A DNA stretch of 64,000 nucleotides from VXPQ01 sp965116435 (GTDB lineage Bacteria > Bacteroidota > Rhodothermia > Rhodothermales > VXPQ01), in the NCBI GenBank assembly GCA_965116435.1, contig OZ220686.1, forward strand, positions 2,542,001-2,606,000, read 5' to 3'. The notes beneath the pieces were generated by a model. The model saw only the letters and a list, made by a program, of their open reading frames with translations, was not told the DNA's origin and did not search any database. Positions 25,823-33,775 of the stretch are shown here, piece by piece. A program made the translations under genes and the position numbers. Numbering within the stretch: the stretch's first letter is position 1; each line of letters starts with the position of its first letter.

Positions 25823-27118
25823 ATGGAACTGGCCGGCGTTTTTATCCTTGCCGTCGTTTTTCTGGCGTTGCTCTTGATCGGAGTGCCCGTGGCGTTCAGT
25901 ATCGGGATTGCGACGGTGTGCACGTTGCTTCTGAACATTCCCGCCGGTCCGGCGCTGACGACCGCCGCCCAGCGCATGGCCACCGGGCTCGACAGTTTTG
26001 CGCTGCTTGCGATTCCCTTCTTTATTCTTGCGGGACAGATTATGAACCGGGGCGGCATCGCCCGCCGGTTGATCGATTTCGCCAAAAGCCTGGTGGGGAT
26101 GTTGCCCGGTGCGCTGGCCCATGTGAATATCGTGGCGTCCATGTTTTTCGGGGCGATTTCCGGTTCGGCGGTGGCGGCGGCGTCTGCCGTGGGGGGCGTC
26201 ATGGCGCCGCGCATGGAAGAAGAGGGCTACGACAAGGGCTACGGCGCGGCGGTGAACATTGCGGCGGCGACCACCGGCCTGGTTATTCCGCCCAGCAACA
26301 TTCTCATCGTATATTCGCTGGCGAGTGGGGGAGCGTCTATCGCCGCGCTCTTTCTGGCGGGGTATCTGCCGGGTATTCTGACGGGCCTTGCGCTGATGGC
26401 GGTGGCGAGCGTCATTGCCTGGCGCAGAAAATACGCCCGGTCGGACCAGGTTCGCGTCGCGGTGGCCGCCCGCAAATTCCTCGATGCGCTTCCGAGCCTT
26501 TTTCTGTTGTTCGTGGTGATCGGGGGCATTGTGGCGGGCGTTTTCACGGCGACGGAAGCGAGTGCGGTGGCGGTGGTTTATGCGCTCGCGCTGGCCTTGC
26601 TGTACCGGGAAATTTCCCTGAAGGACTTGCCGTCCATCTTGCTCCACTCCGCCTCCACGACGGCCATCGTGATGCTGCTCGTCGGCACGTCCATGGGACT
26701 TTCCTGGGCCATGTCTTACGAGAATATTCCCCAGAACGTGGCTTCGACCCTTGTTGCGCTCAGCGACAACCCGATTGTCATTCTGCTGATTATCAATCTG
26801 GTACTGCTTTGCGTGGGGACGTTCATGGACATTACGCCTGCCGTGCTTATCTTCACGCCCATTTTCCTGCCTGTGGTGACGGCGCTCGGGATGGACCCCG
26901 TGCATTTCGGCATCGTGATGGTCCTGAATCTCTGTGTGGGCATCTGCACGCCGCCTGTGGGCAATGTGTTGTTTGTGGGATGCAGCGTGGCGGGCGTGCC
27001 CATTACGCGGGCCATCCGGCCCCTCATACCCCTGTACCTTGCGATGATCGCCGCACTCATGATCGTGACGTACGCGCCCGGCCTCAGCCTGTGGCTGCCG
27101 GGGGTGTTCGGGTTTTAG
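25823..27118 (+). CDS. dctM: TRAP transporter large permease (DctM)
   Basis: This 431-residue inner-membrane protein has about twelve transmembrane segments. Family motifs are LLLIGVPVAFSIGIAT, ALLAIPFFILAGQIMNRGGIARRL, ASMFFGAISGSAVAAASAVGG, GLVIPPSNILIVYS and the late GICTPPVGNVLFVGCSVAGV. It completes the dctPQM set. The substrate is set by DctP and cannot be told from sequence. Confidence 0.95.
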   Translation: MELAGVFILAVVFLALLLIGVPVAFSIGIATVCTLLLNIPAGPALTTAAQRMATGLDSFALLAIPFFILAGQIMNRGGIARRLIDFAKSLVGMLPGALAHVNIVASMFFGAISGSAVAAASAVGGVMAPRMEEEGYDKGYGAAVNIAAATTGLVIPPSNILIVYSLASGGASIAALFLAGYLPGILTGLALMAVASVIAWRRKYARSDQVRVAVAARKFLDALPSLFLLFVVIGGIVAGVFTATEASAVAVVYALALALLYREISLKDLPSILLHSASTTAIVMLLVGTSMGLSWAMSYENIPQNVASTLVALSDNPIVILLIINLVLLCVGTFMDITPAVLIFTPIFLPVVTALGMDPVHFGIVMVLNLCVGICTPPVGNVLFVGCSVAGVPITRAIRPLIPLYLAMIAALMIVTYAPGLSLWLPGVFGF

Positions 27119-27210
27119 GGGGTTACAGGTGGGGCCGCAGGATCAAAAGAGCGACCAAAAAGGAAAAAAGCGGAAACGCCAAAAAATAATTCAGAAAGGG
27201 GTGTTTTGAT

Positions 27211-27486
27211 TTGAATACGGAAATTCGTCTCCAGGAAGGCCAGGTTCTTACGGGCCCGCAGTTCAACGAACCGATGCTCGTAGAAACCGTGCGTTCGAAC
27301 GGGTCGGGCGTCTGGAGCGTGGGATTGGTCGGCCAGCGGTCGGAGCAATTTCGCCGAGTTACGCTGACCGCGGACGATGTTGCAAACCTGCACATTGCCG
27401 AGCAGGTGCGCGAGGAAATTTTGGAGATTCTGCAACTTGCCGAAGAGGGAAAGCCCGTCCCGAGTGCTACTGGCTGTATGTGGTGA
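27211..27486 (+). pseudogene. N-terminal remnant of a DUF3883-type defence helicase
   Basis: A TTG start after GAAAGGGG opens 91 codons. The first 70 residues (LQEGQVLTGPQFNEPMLVETV ... GVWSVGLVGQRSEQFRRVTLT) look like the extreme N-terminus of large SNF2/DEAD helicases associated with DUF3883 and phage defence. The frame then stops. The next sequence, in another frame, matches the C-terminal tail of the same kind of protein, so roughly a thousand middle codons appear to be deleted. The assignment rests on pattern recognition. Confidence 0.55.
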
Positions 27487-27656
27487 CCGACTGCGCTACG
27501 GAACCCAGGCTTCGGGAACCGATACAAAACCCTGGAGGGTTTGCATGGAATGCGGTCAGCAAAGTGCAGCATTACTGGCTGGACGTGAATGCAATGACCC
27601 GGCCTATGGAGGGGTCGGAAGAGAAAGGGCGCCACGAAGCGAAGAACGGATTATGA
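27462..27656 (+). pseudogene. DUF3883 C-terminal remnant
   Basis: This frame reads ECYWLYVVTDCATEPRLRE, then a PGGFAWNAVSKVQHYWLDV-type segment ending AMTRPM and a short tail to a TGA at 27654-27656. The sequence is typical of the end of DUF3883 proteins. It overlaps the end of the N-terminal remnant in another frame, so the two pieces are joined by an out-of-frame internal deletion near 27450. It has no start codon of its own. Confidence 0.6.
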
Positions 27657-27763
27657 AAAAGCCGATACGCAAAGGCGAACGAATTTTTCAGGCGCCGCCT
27701 GGAAAATATTTGCTCGACAGCGGCGTCTGGGGAACGAAAGCGTTGATTTGCAAAACGGGTTAG
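27653..27763 (+). CDS. Hypothetical 36-residue ORF
   Basis: ATG at 27653 overlaps the TGA of the DUF3883 remnant (ATGA) and runs to a TAG 4 bases before the nucleotidyltransferase gene. The product (MKKPIRKGERIFQAPPGKYLL...) is basic, soluble-looking and unrecognised. The tight spacing on both sides suggests it is translated with its neighbours, though it may itself be a fragment. Confidence 0.35.
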   Translation: MKKPIRKGERIFQAPPGKYLLDSGVWGTKALICKTG

Positions 27764-27767
27764 CGCG

Positions 27768-28082
27768 ATGATAAATCAATCTATACTGGACGATATCATC
27801 CGTCGGATTGTGGAAGTGGCTGATCCTGAGCGGATTATTTTGTTCGGGTCTGCTGCTCGCGGCGATATGAATCGCGATAGCGATGTCGATTTGCTTATCG
27901 TCAAGGAGGGCGGAGACCCTCTTGATCTTATGGGGCAGATTTATCAGAATATGTATGGAGCAGGCGCGGCTGTGGACGCTATTGTGGTGACGCCCCAAGC
28001 TATCGAGCGGTATAAGGACAGCCATGCGCTGATTATCAAGCCTGCCCTGCAGGAAGGAAAGGTGGTCTATGAAACTCCCTGA
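27768..28082 (+). CDS. mntA: MNT-type minimal nucleotidyltransferase (antitoxin-like)
   Basis: This 104-residue protein has the nucleotidyltransferase core IILFGSAARGDMNRDSDVDLLIV (GSxARG followed by DxD), the usual form of MntA. In MNT-HEPN toxin-antitoxin pairs this enzyme AMPylates and silences the HEPN RNase. Its last codons overlap the ATG of a HEPN gene that survives only as 27 codons, so the antitoxin appears to have lost its toxin. Base composition is visibly less GC-rich than in flanking genes. Confidence 0.85.
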   Translation: MINQSILDDIIRRIVEVADPERIILFGSAARGDMNRDSDVDLLIVKEGGDPLDLMGQIYQNMYGAGAAVDAIVVTPQAIERYKDSHALIIKPALQEGKVVYETP

Positions 28083-28152
28083 ACGTTTCCCGCCTGACGA
28101 CCCGCGGGAATGGATGAATCGCGCCCGGAGCGACCTGGCGCAGGCAATATGA
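28069..28152 (+). pseudogene. Truncated HEPN toxin gene (N-terminal 27 codons)
   Basis: ATG at 28069, inside the end of the MNT gene, starts a PPDDPREWMNRARSDLAQA sequence typical of the first helix of HEPN-domain partners of MNT antitoxins. A TGA at 28150 ends it after 27 residues. The catalytic RxxxxH region, normally near residue 100, is absent. The stop overlaps the ATG of the ATPase gene, so the HEPN body was replaced by or deleted up to that gene. Confidence 0.65.
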
Positions 28153-29837
28153 TTCGCCGCGTCACAATCAAGAATTTCAAGCGTTTCCGCGAACAGGAAT
28201 TCGATCTTGCGGAATCCGTTGTCCTTGCCGGGCCGAATAATGCCGGTAAATCAACGCTGCTCCAGGCCGTTTCGCTTTGGAAGTTCGTGCTTGACCGGTG
28301 GGTTGCTCAACGGGCTGGCGGTAGGGCCGTCGAGCGTTCGGGCGTTGCTATTCCGCGCGCTGATATTACCGCGGTTCCTCTCCGCGAGATGAATCTTCTT
28401 TGGGAAGATCGAAAAGTAACCGGCCCTGGCGGCATGTCGGGAGCGCGGCGGCTGATCGAGATTGTCGTGGAGGGACAGGTGCACGATCAAGCGTGGACAT
28501 GCGGCCTCGAGCTCCAGTACAGCAATCCTGAGTTGATTCATGCCCGCCCCCAACATGCCAAGAGCCTTGACCGCGAAGCGATACGCGCCTTTCCTCCACA
28601 GGAAGCCCGCGCCCTTTCCATTGTACACGTACCTCCCCTTTCAGGCATTGAGCGTGACGAGCCGCGCCGCGATCGGGGCATGCAAGACCTGCTCATCGGG
28701 CAGGGGCGCCCGGGGGATATTCTGCGAAATCTTCTGTTGGAAGTAGCTGAGCGCAACGATGAGGGGGATTGGCAGGCGCTTGCGGGACATATCAATGACC
28801 TCTTTCGCATTGAATTGATCAAGCCGAATTATTCGCCGGCTCAACCATACATCGTATGCGAATACAAAGAACCGGGCCACACGCGACCGCTGGATCTTGC
28901 AAACGCAGGCAGCGGGACGCTGCAAGTGATTCTTTTGCTCGCCTTCTTGTACGCCCGCCCCGCCACAGTGATGTTGCTTGATGAGCCGGACGCTCACCAA
29001 CACATCATTTTGCAACGGCAAGTATACGATCTCGTTCGCAAGGTCGCCCATGAGCGCAAGGGTCAAGTCATTGTTGCAACGCACTCCGAAGTTATTCTCG
29101 ATGCAACGGAGCCGGAGCGAGTGCTCGGCTTCTTCAGTCCGACGCCTCGTTCCCTTGCTAACACAACCGAGCGCGACCAACTCCGCGAAGCATTCAAACG
29201 CGTTACCACTACAGACCTGTTGCTGAGCCAGGAAGTCGGCGCCGTGCTCTATGTGGAGAGCGAGGCTGACCAGCGTATTCTGCGCGAATGGGCGCGCATA
29301 CTTGAGCATCCTGCGCAACGCTTCTTTGAACGACCCTTTGTTCACGTGCTCGGCGGCAGGAGCCTTGCCGAAGCGAGATCGCATTTTTTCGCCATGCGGG
29401 CGGTTTGTCCAGATTTACGTGCACTCTGTCTGCTTGATGGAGACAATCGCGATGAACCAGACCTTGAAATGAAGAAAGCGGGATTGGTCGTTCTACGCTG
29501 GCGTCGCTATGAAATCGAGAATTACCTTTTGCATCCAGAGGCCATCAAACGATTTCGATTCGCCGATTTTCCGCTGATGCATCGCCGGGTCGACGATGCA
29601 TTCTGGAGTCATGTGCCTCGGCAGACCGACCTTTTTGGGAATCACGTCTCACTTGTGCGCGTCAAGGCAAGCGATGAATTTCTCGTGCCGTTATTTGACA
29701 ATCTCGGTAGCAATACGCCCAAGAAAGAATTGTATTTGTTGGCTTCCGTTATGAAAAAAGACGAGATCCACCCGGAGGTCCACGAGAAACTCAATCATAT
29801 TGCATCCGCGCTTGATTCGTGCGCCTCGGCAGGGTAG
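28149..29837 (+). CDS. AAA ATPase fused to a TOPRIM/DUF4435-like nuclease domain (OLD/PARIS-like defence protein)
   Basis: ATG at 28149 overlaps the HEPN remnant stop and gives 562 residues. The ABC/SMC-like ATPase has Walker A GPNNAGKST (28-36), an ANAGSGTLQ signature (251-259), Walker B VMLLDEPDAH (Asp278/Glu279) and a switch histidine in ATHSE (His312). The C-terminal part has acidic residues in TOPRIM order: YVESEADQ (Glu370), then LLDGDNRD (Asp430/Asp432), then YEIENYLLHP (454-462). This last is reminiscent of DUF4435, the AriB nuclease of PARIS. OLD and PARIS proteins are anti-phage effectors. It appears intact, alone of the genes in this island. Confidence 0.78.
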   Translation: MIRRVTIKNFKRFREQEFDLAESVVLAGPNNAGKSTLLQAVSLWKFVLDRWVAQRAGGRAVERSGVAIPRADITAVPLREMNLLWEDRKVTGPGGMSGARRLIEIVVEGQVHDQAWTCGLELQYSNPELIHARPQHAKSLDREAIRAFPPQEARALSIVHVPPLSGIERDEPRRDRGMQDLLIGQGRPGDILRNLLLEVAERNDEGDWQALAGHINDLFRIELIKPNYSPAQPYIVCEYKEPGHTRPLDLANAGSGTLQVILLLAFLYARPATVMLLDEPDAHQHIILQRQVYDLVRKVAHERKGQVIVATHSEVILDATEPERVLGFFSPTPRSLANTTERDQLREAFKRVTTTDLLLSQEVGAVLYVESEADQRILREWARILEHPAQRFFERPFVHVLGGRSLAEARSHFFAMRAVCPDLRALCLLDGDNRDEPDLEMKKAGLVVLRWRRYEIENYLLHPEAIKRFRFADFPLMHRRVDDAFWSHVPRQTDLFGNHVSLVRVKASDEFLVPLFDNLGSNTPKKELYLLASVMKKDEIHPEVHEKLNHIASALDSCASAG

Positions 29838-29954
29838 CGGTGCAAGTATTAGGGTGCAATGAACCCCCACCCCTTGCACATCCTCCCCGGAAAAAGTAGA
29901 TTCCATTACGCCCGCATCGCATCCCGTATCCACATACCCATTCCCTATTTCGCC

Positions 29955-30830
29955 ATGCCGCGCACCTTTTCGATCCCTGTCTCCGCCGCGCCCCGAAACG
30001 CTGCTTCGCCGCAACGCTTCGCGCTGCTGGCCGCGTTGCTGGCGCTCGTTTTTTCTGCCTGCTCCGGTGCGGAAGCCGAAGCGCCCGCCGCCGGAACACA
30101 GCCCCCCGCTGCCGTTTCCTCTGCCGGGGCACAACCCTCTGCTGCCGCGTCCCCGGACCTGTCCCCAGACGATTGGCGCCCGCTTTTCGATGGAGAAACC
30201 TTTGACGGATGGATCGGGCTTGGTCAGGATGCGGTTCCCGAAGGCCATTGGCGCGTGGAGGACGGGACCATACGGAAGGTGGCTTCCGGGGACGTGCCGG
30301 TCGCTGCGGACGGGCAGCCGCTTGCGGGCGGGGATTTGATGACCACGGAGACGTTCGGGGACTTCGAGTTCGCCTTCGAATGGAACGTGGCCGAAGGAGC
30401 CAACAGCGGGGTCAAGTACAATGTCTCCGAGGAATTGTCCACCGCGCACATCCCGAGGTATGCGGCGCTTGGCTTTGAATACCAGGTGCTGGACGACGAT
30501 CGGCACCCCGACGCCGAATTGCCGTCCCATCGGGCCGGCGCCCTGTACGACATGATTCCGGCGAGCGACGCCAAGGCCCTCGAACCGGTGGGGGCATGGA
30601 ACGAGAGCCGCATCGTATTCCGGGGCATGCACGGGGAGCATTGGCTGAACGGGGCTCTCGTAGTCGAGTACGATATGGATAGCCCGCGCTTCGATTCGCT
30701 CCTGGCCGCCAGCAAGTACGCCGATATAGAGGGGTTCGCCGAGCGGCGGGACGGGCATATCGTGCTGCAGGATCACGGCGACGACGTATGGTTCCGGAAC
30801 CTGCGCATTCGGGAATTTGGGGAAGAATAG
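29955..30830 (+). CDS. DUF1080 (3-keto-disaccharide hydrolase-like) lipoprotein
   Basis: ATG at 29955 gives 291 residues with a lipobox (VFSAC, Cys36) and an Ala/Pro-rich linker. The DUF1080 jelly-roll is marked by WRPLFDGETFDGWIG, HWRVEDGTI, FGDFEFAFEWNVAEGANSGVKYNV and GFEYQVLDDDRHPDA. Family members bind or hydrolyse carbohydrates, including 3-keto-glycosides, in the periplasm. No partner Gfo/Idh oxidoreductase is adjacent here, although one lies 8 kb upstream. Confidence 0.9.
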   Translation: MPRTFSIPVSAAPRNAASPQRFALLAALLALVFSACSGAEAEAPAAGTQPPAAVSSAGAQPSAAASPDLSPDDWRPLFDGETFDGWIGLGQDAVPEGHWRVEDGTIRKVASGDVPVAADGQPLAGGDLMTTETFGDFEFAFEWNVAEGANSGVKYNVSEELSTAHIPRYAALGFEYQVLDDDRHPDAELPSHRAGALYDMIPASDAKALEPVGAWNESRIVFRGMHGEHWLNGALVVEYDMDSPRFDSLLAASKYADIEGFAERRDGHIVLQDHGDDVWFRNLRIREFGEE

Positions 30831-31054
30831 GCATGGGGCGTATATTCCAAAGGAACCGTTCCTGCGGACCTGTGCATAGCGTACAGATGCCTGATCCTGC
30901 CTCGCCGCATGTTCGCCCGGATTCGCCATGCCCTCATGATATCCTCCTGTTGCGCCCGAACGTGACGCGCCGAACGCAGCGGCGTTGATCTGCGTATTTT
31001 GTACCCGTATTCCGTTCGCGCCCCGCCTCCCCCATCCTTTCCGACATAACGCAC

Positions 31055-32440
31055 ATGGAAACGCAAAAACGCGACGCCTGGAGTTCCAATTTTGGTCTGG
31101 TGCTGGCCGCTACCGGCAGCGCCATTGGGCTGGGCAATCTGTGGAAATTCCCCTTTATCACCTGGGAGAACAACGGCGGCGCCTTCGTCATCGTGTATCT
31201 CTTGTGCATTCTGGCCGTCGGGCTTCCCATCATGATGGCCGAGCTGCTCATAGGCCGCCGGAGTCAAAAAGGTGTGGTCGGCGCGTTCCGGGAAGTGGCG
31301 GGACCGGCCTGGAAGATCGTGGGCCTATGGGGCGTTTTGTGCGGATTCATTTTGCTGAGTTACTACACCGTGATCGCGGGCTGGTCGCTTTTTTATTTCT
31401 GGAAATCCCTTGGGTGGACCTTCGGCGGTTTTCCGTCGGACTTGTCTATGGGAGATCTTTTTGGCGAACAGGTAGGCAATGCGGGCCTGCAGCTTCCGCT
31501 GTCGCTGGCTTTCAGCGTGGCTACGATCGGCGTGGTGTATTTCGGGGTGCAGAAGGGCATCGAGCGGATCGCGAAGATTCTGTTGCCTGTGCTTTTCGCC
31601 ATTTTGGTGTTGTTGCTTGTCAGTGCGCTGGGCATGAGCGGTTCGGGCGAAGCCCTGACATTCATTTTCCAGCCCCGTTTCGAGGAACTGGAATGGAGCG
31701 GCGTTCTTGAGGCGCTGGGCCATTCGTTCTTCACGCTTTCGCTGGGCATGGGGACCATGATTACGTACGGGTCCTATATTTCGCGCAAGCAGTCCATCGT
31801 AAAATCGGCGGGCGCCATCGTTGCGTTCGACACGGTGATTGCGCTGGTCGCCACGATCATTATGTTCTCGGTCATTTTCTCGGTGGCCGGGCTGAGCGAG
31901 GAGGTGGGCGCGTCCACCGTGGGCATGCTCTTCATCTCGCTTCCGGAATTATTCTATACGGAAATGCCTTTCGGGATCGTGCTGGGGCCGTTGTTCTATG
32001 TGCTGGTGGCGCTGGCGGCGTTGACCTCCACCATTTCGCTCCTTGAAGTGGTCACGAGTTACCTGATAGACGAGCGGCGCATGAAACGCCAGAAGGCCGT
32101 GATGGCGTCGGGCGGCGCCATTTTCGTATTCACGATTTTCGCCGCCTTGTCGTTTGGTTCTACGCCCATTCTCTCGACCATGATTGCGTTTGGCAAGACG
32201 GGTTGGTTCAGCATTGCGGACCACTTCGTGTCGAACTGGATGCTGCCTACCGGCGGATTGGCCGTAGCGATCGCCGCCGGGTGGTTCATGACGCGCCGGG
32301 CGACAGAAGCAGAACTGATGGACGGCAACCAGCCGGCATGGTTTCGGTACGGCGCGTGGCGCTTTTTCATTCGCTACGTGGCGCCGGCGGCCGTGCTGGC
32401 GATCATTCTTGCGGTCGTGCTGGGCAGGGACTTCAGTTAG
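31055..32440 (+). CDS. Neurotransmitter:sodium symporter (NSS/SNF family, LeuT-like)
   Basis: This 461-residue inner-membrane protein has eleven to twelve helices. The helix-1 signature AATGSAIGLGNLWKFPFITWENNGGAF contains the unwound Na+/substrate site of LeuT-type carriers. A long SYYTVIAGWSLFYFW segment (helix 3) and FFTLSLGMGTMITYGSY (helix 6) follow. It imports amino acids or related amines with Na+. It stands alone between the DUF1080 gene and the leftward nucleoside hydrolase gene. Confidence 0.93.
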   Translation: METQKRDAWSSNFGLVLAATGSAIGLGNLWKFPFITWENNGGAFVIVYLLCILAVGLPIMMAELLIGRRSQKGVVGAFREVAGPAWKIVGLWGVLCGFILLSYYTVIAGWSLFYFWKSLGWTFGGFPSDLSMGDLFGEQVGNAGLQLPLSLAFSVATIGVVYFGVQKGIERIAKILLPVLFAILVLLLVSALGMSGSGEALTFIFQPRFEELEWSGVLEALGHSFFTLSLGMGTMITYGSYISRKQSIVKSAGAIVAFDTVIALVATIIMFSVIFSVAGLSEEVGASTVGMLFISLPELFYTEMPFGIVLGPLFYVLVALAALTSTISLLEVVTSYLIDERRMKRQKAVMASGGAIFVFTIFAALSFGSTPILSTMIAFGKTGWFSIADHFVSNWMLPTGGLAVAIAAGWFMTRRATEAELMDGNQPAWFRYGAWRFFIRYVAPAAVLAIILAVVLGRDFS

Positions 32441-32534
32441 GCCGGAGTCGCCCTCGCTCTCGCGTCCGCCCCGTATCCATCCTTACGTTTGCATCCGCTC
32501 TCGCACCCGCACCGCAACGGCCGGGATGCAACCC

Positions 32535-32644
32535 CTTGCGGAGCCGGGCTTTGCGCCAGGCGCTACGCAGCGTTATTCCAGCAGGCGGGCGCGCCCTCTT
32601 AGCGGAAACTTGCGGAGCCGGGCTTTGCGTCAGGCGCTACGCAG
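32535..32644. repeat. 36-bp direct repeat pair
   Basis: Copies at 32535-32570 and 32609-32644 (CTTGCGGAGCCGGGCTTTGC..., ending GCGCTACGCAG) differ at one position and are 74 bp apart. Each contains GCGCC/GGCGC inverted bases. They lie between two convergent genes, so a role in termination or a past local duplication is possible. Confidence 0.6.
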
Positions 32645-32680
32645 CCCCCTTGCGCGGAAAATCTTCCGCCGTTTCCTGTC

Positions 32681-33676
32681 TTATCCGCACACCGTATTCA
32701 GGAAAAGGTCCAGGAACGGTTCGACCGCAACCTCCATGGCCACCTGTGCGACGGACCCGTTCAATTTCCCGTCCAGTGTCCCGCCCGATGTCCCGTCCGC
32801 CGCGCCGCTCTCCGCGCTCTCCGCCGGTTGCGCGGTCATCATGCCGCGCAGCGCGTCCGGCTCGTCCGCCACATCGCACAGCATGGGGTGCGTACGAATC
32901 AGGTCCGGCTGTATCGCGGCGCCCACGGCAAGCGGATCGTGCAATGGGCAGGCGTCGCGCCCGCGCCGCTCCCGGGCGAAATCGAAATACGGTTCCGTAG
33001 CGTCGCACAACAGGCGGCGTAGATTCCCTTCCGGCATGGAAGCGAGTCGGCGATGGAAGCGCTCCCGGGAAAGCAGCGCCTGTTCCGTCACATTCAGCCC
33101 CACCAGCGTTACGGGCAAGCCAGACCGGATCACGATACGCGCCGCCTGCGGATCGGCGTAAAAATTGAATTCGGCGCGCGGCGTTACGTTGCCCCGCCCG
33201 TCTCCAGACCCGCCCATCACAATGATTTCCCGCAGGTTCGCCATGCCCTCCGGGTCGCGCCCGAGCGCCGTAGCCACGTTCGTAAGCGGCCCCAGCGCAA
33301 CGAGCGTGAGCGCACCCGCATGGCGGCGGGCCAACGCTGGCATAGCGTCCGCCGCATGGGCCTTTTCGGCGTGCAGGCGTCGTACGGGCCAGGCGCGCGA
33401 CACGCCGCCGACACCGTCCGGCCCGTGCACATGCCCGGCGCGCGCGACGGGCGGGCTGAGCGCTTCGGCGCATCCCCGGAAGACGGGCGGCGGTTCGAGG
33501 TCCATCGCTTCGAGTATGCGCAGGGCGTTCGCCGTGCAGGCGTCCACGGATACGTTCCCGGCCACGACCGTGACGGCCCGCACGTCCAGCGCAGGCGACC
33601 GCAGCGCCAGCACGAGGGCCAGCAAATCGTCCAGGCCCGGGTCGGTGTCTATAAGAACCGGTTTGGGAGCAGGCAT
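32681..33676 (-). CDS. Inosine-uridine-type nucleoside hydrolase
   Basis: This 331-residue protein has the Ca2+-binding N-terminal motif VLIDTDPGLDDLLAL (DxDPGxDD), TLVALGPLTNVATAL, the MGGSGDGRGNVTPRAEFNFYADPQAA segment and the late HDPLAVGAAI. These are the hallmarks of IUNH-family enzymes that hydrolyse the N-glycosidic bond of nucleosides for salvage. An acidic, Gly/Ser-rich insertion (AESAESGAADGTSGGTLDG) near residue 290 is unusual. It is divergent from the TPR lipoprotein gene. Confidence 0.92.
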   Translation of the reverse strand: MPAPKPVLIDTDPGLDDLLALVLALRSPALDVRAVTVVAGNVSVDACTANALRILEAMDLEPPPVFRGCAEALSPPVARAGHVHGPDGVGGVSRAWPVRRLHAEKAHAADAMPALARRHAGALTLVALGPLTNVATALGRDPEGMANLREIIVMGGSGDGRGNVTPRAEFNFYADPQAARIVIRSGLPVTLVGLNVTEQALLSRERFHRRLASMPEGNLRRLLCDATEPYFDFARERRGRDACPLHDPLAVGAAIQPDLIRTHPMLCDVADEPDALRGMMTAQPAESAESGAADGTSGGTLDGKLNGSVAQVAMEVAVEPFLDLFLNTVCG

Positions 33677-33775
33677 TCCGCAAAAAAGTGTTGTATGAAT
33701 TTAATAAAGATCGTACCTTTCAGGTTCTGTGGCGTACTTGCTCAAACCAGCGATTCGAACCGACAGCACGGTGCT

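Noticed and set aside
33053..33775. Long in-frame extension of the TPR lipoprotein
   Set aside because: It lies antisense to the nucleoside hydrolase gene. The lipoprotein signal begins at 33776.
33740..33775. tRNA-like T-loop sequence (GATTCGAACC)
   Set aside because: No acceptor, D or anticodon stems can be built around it.
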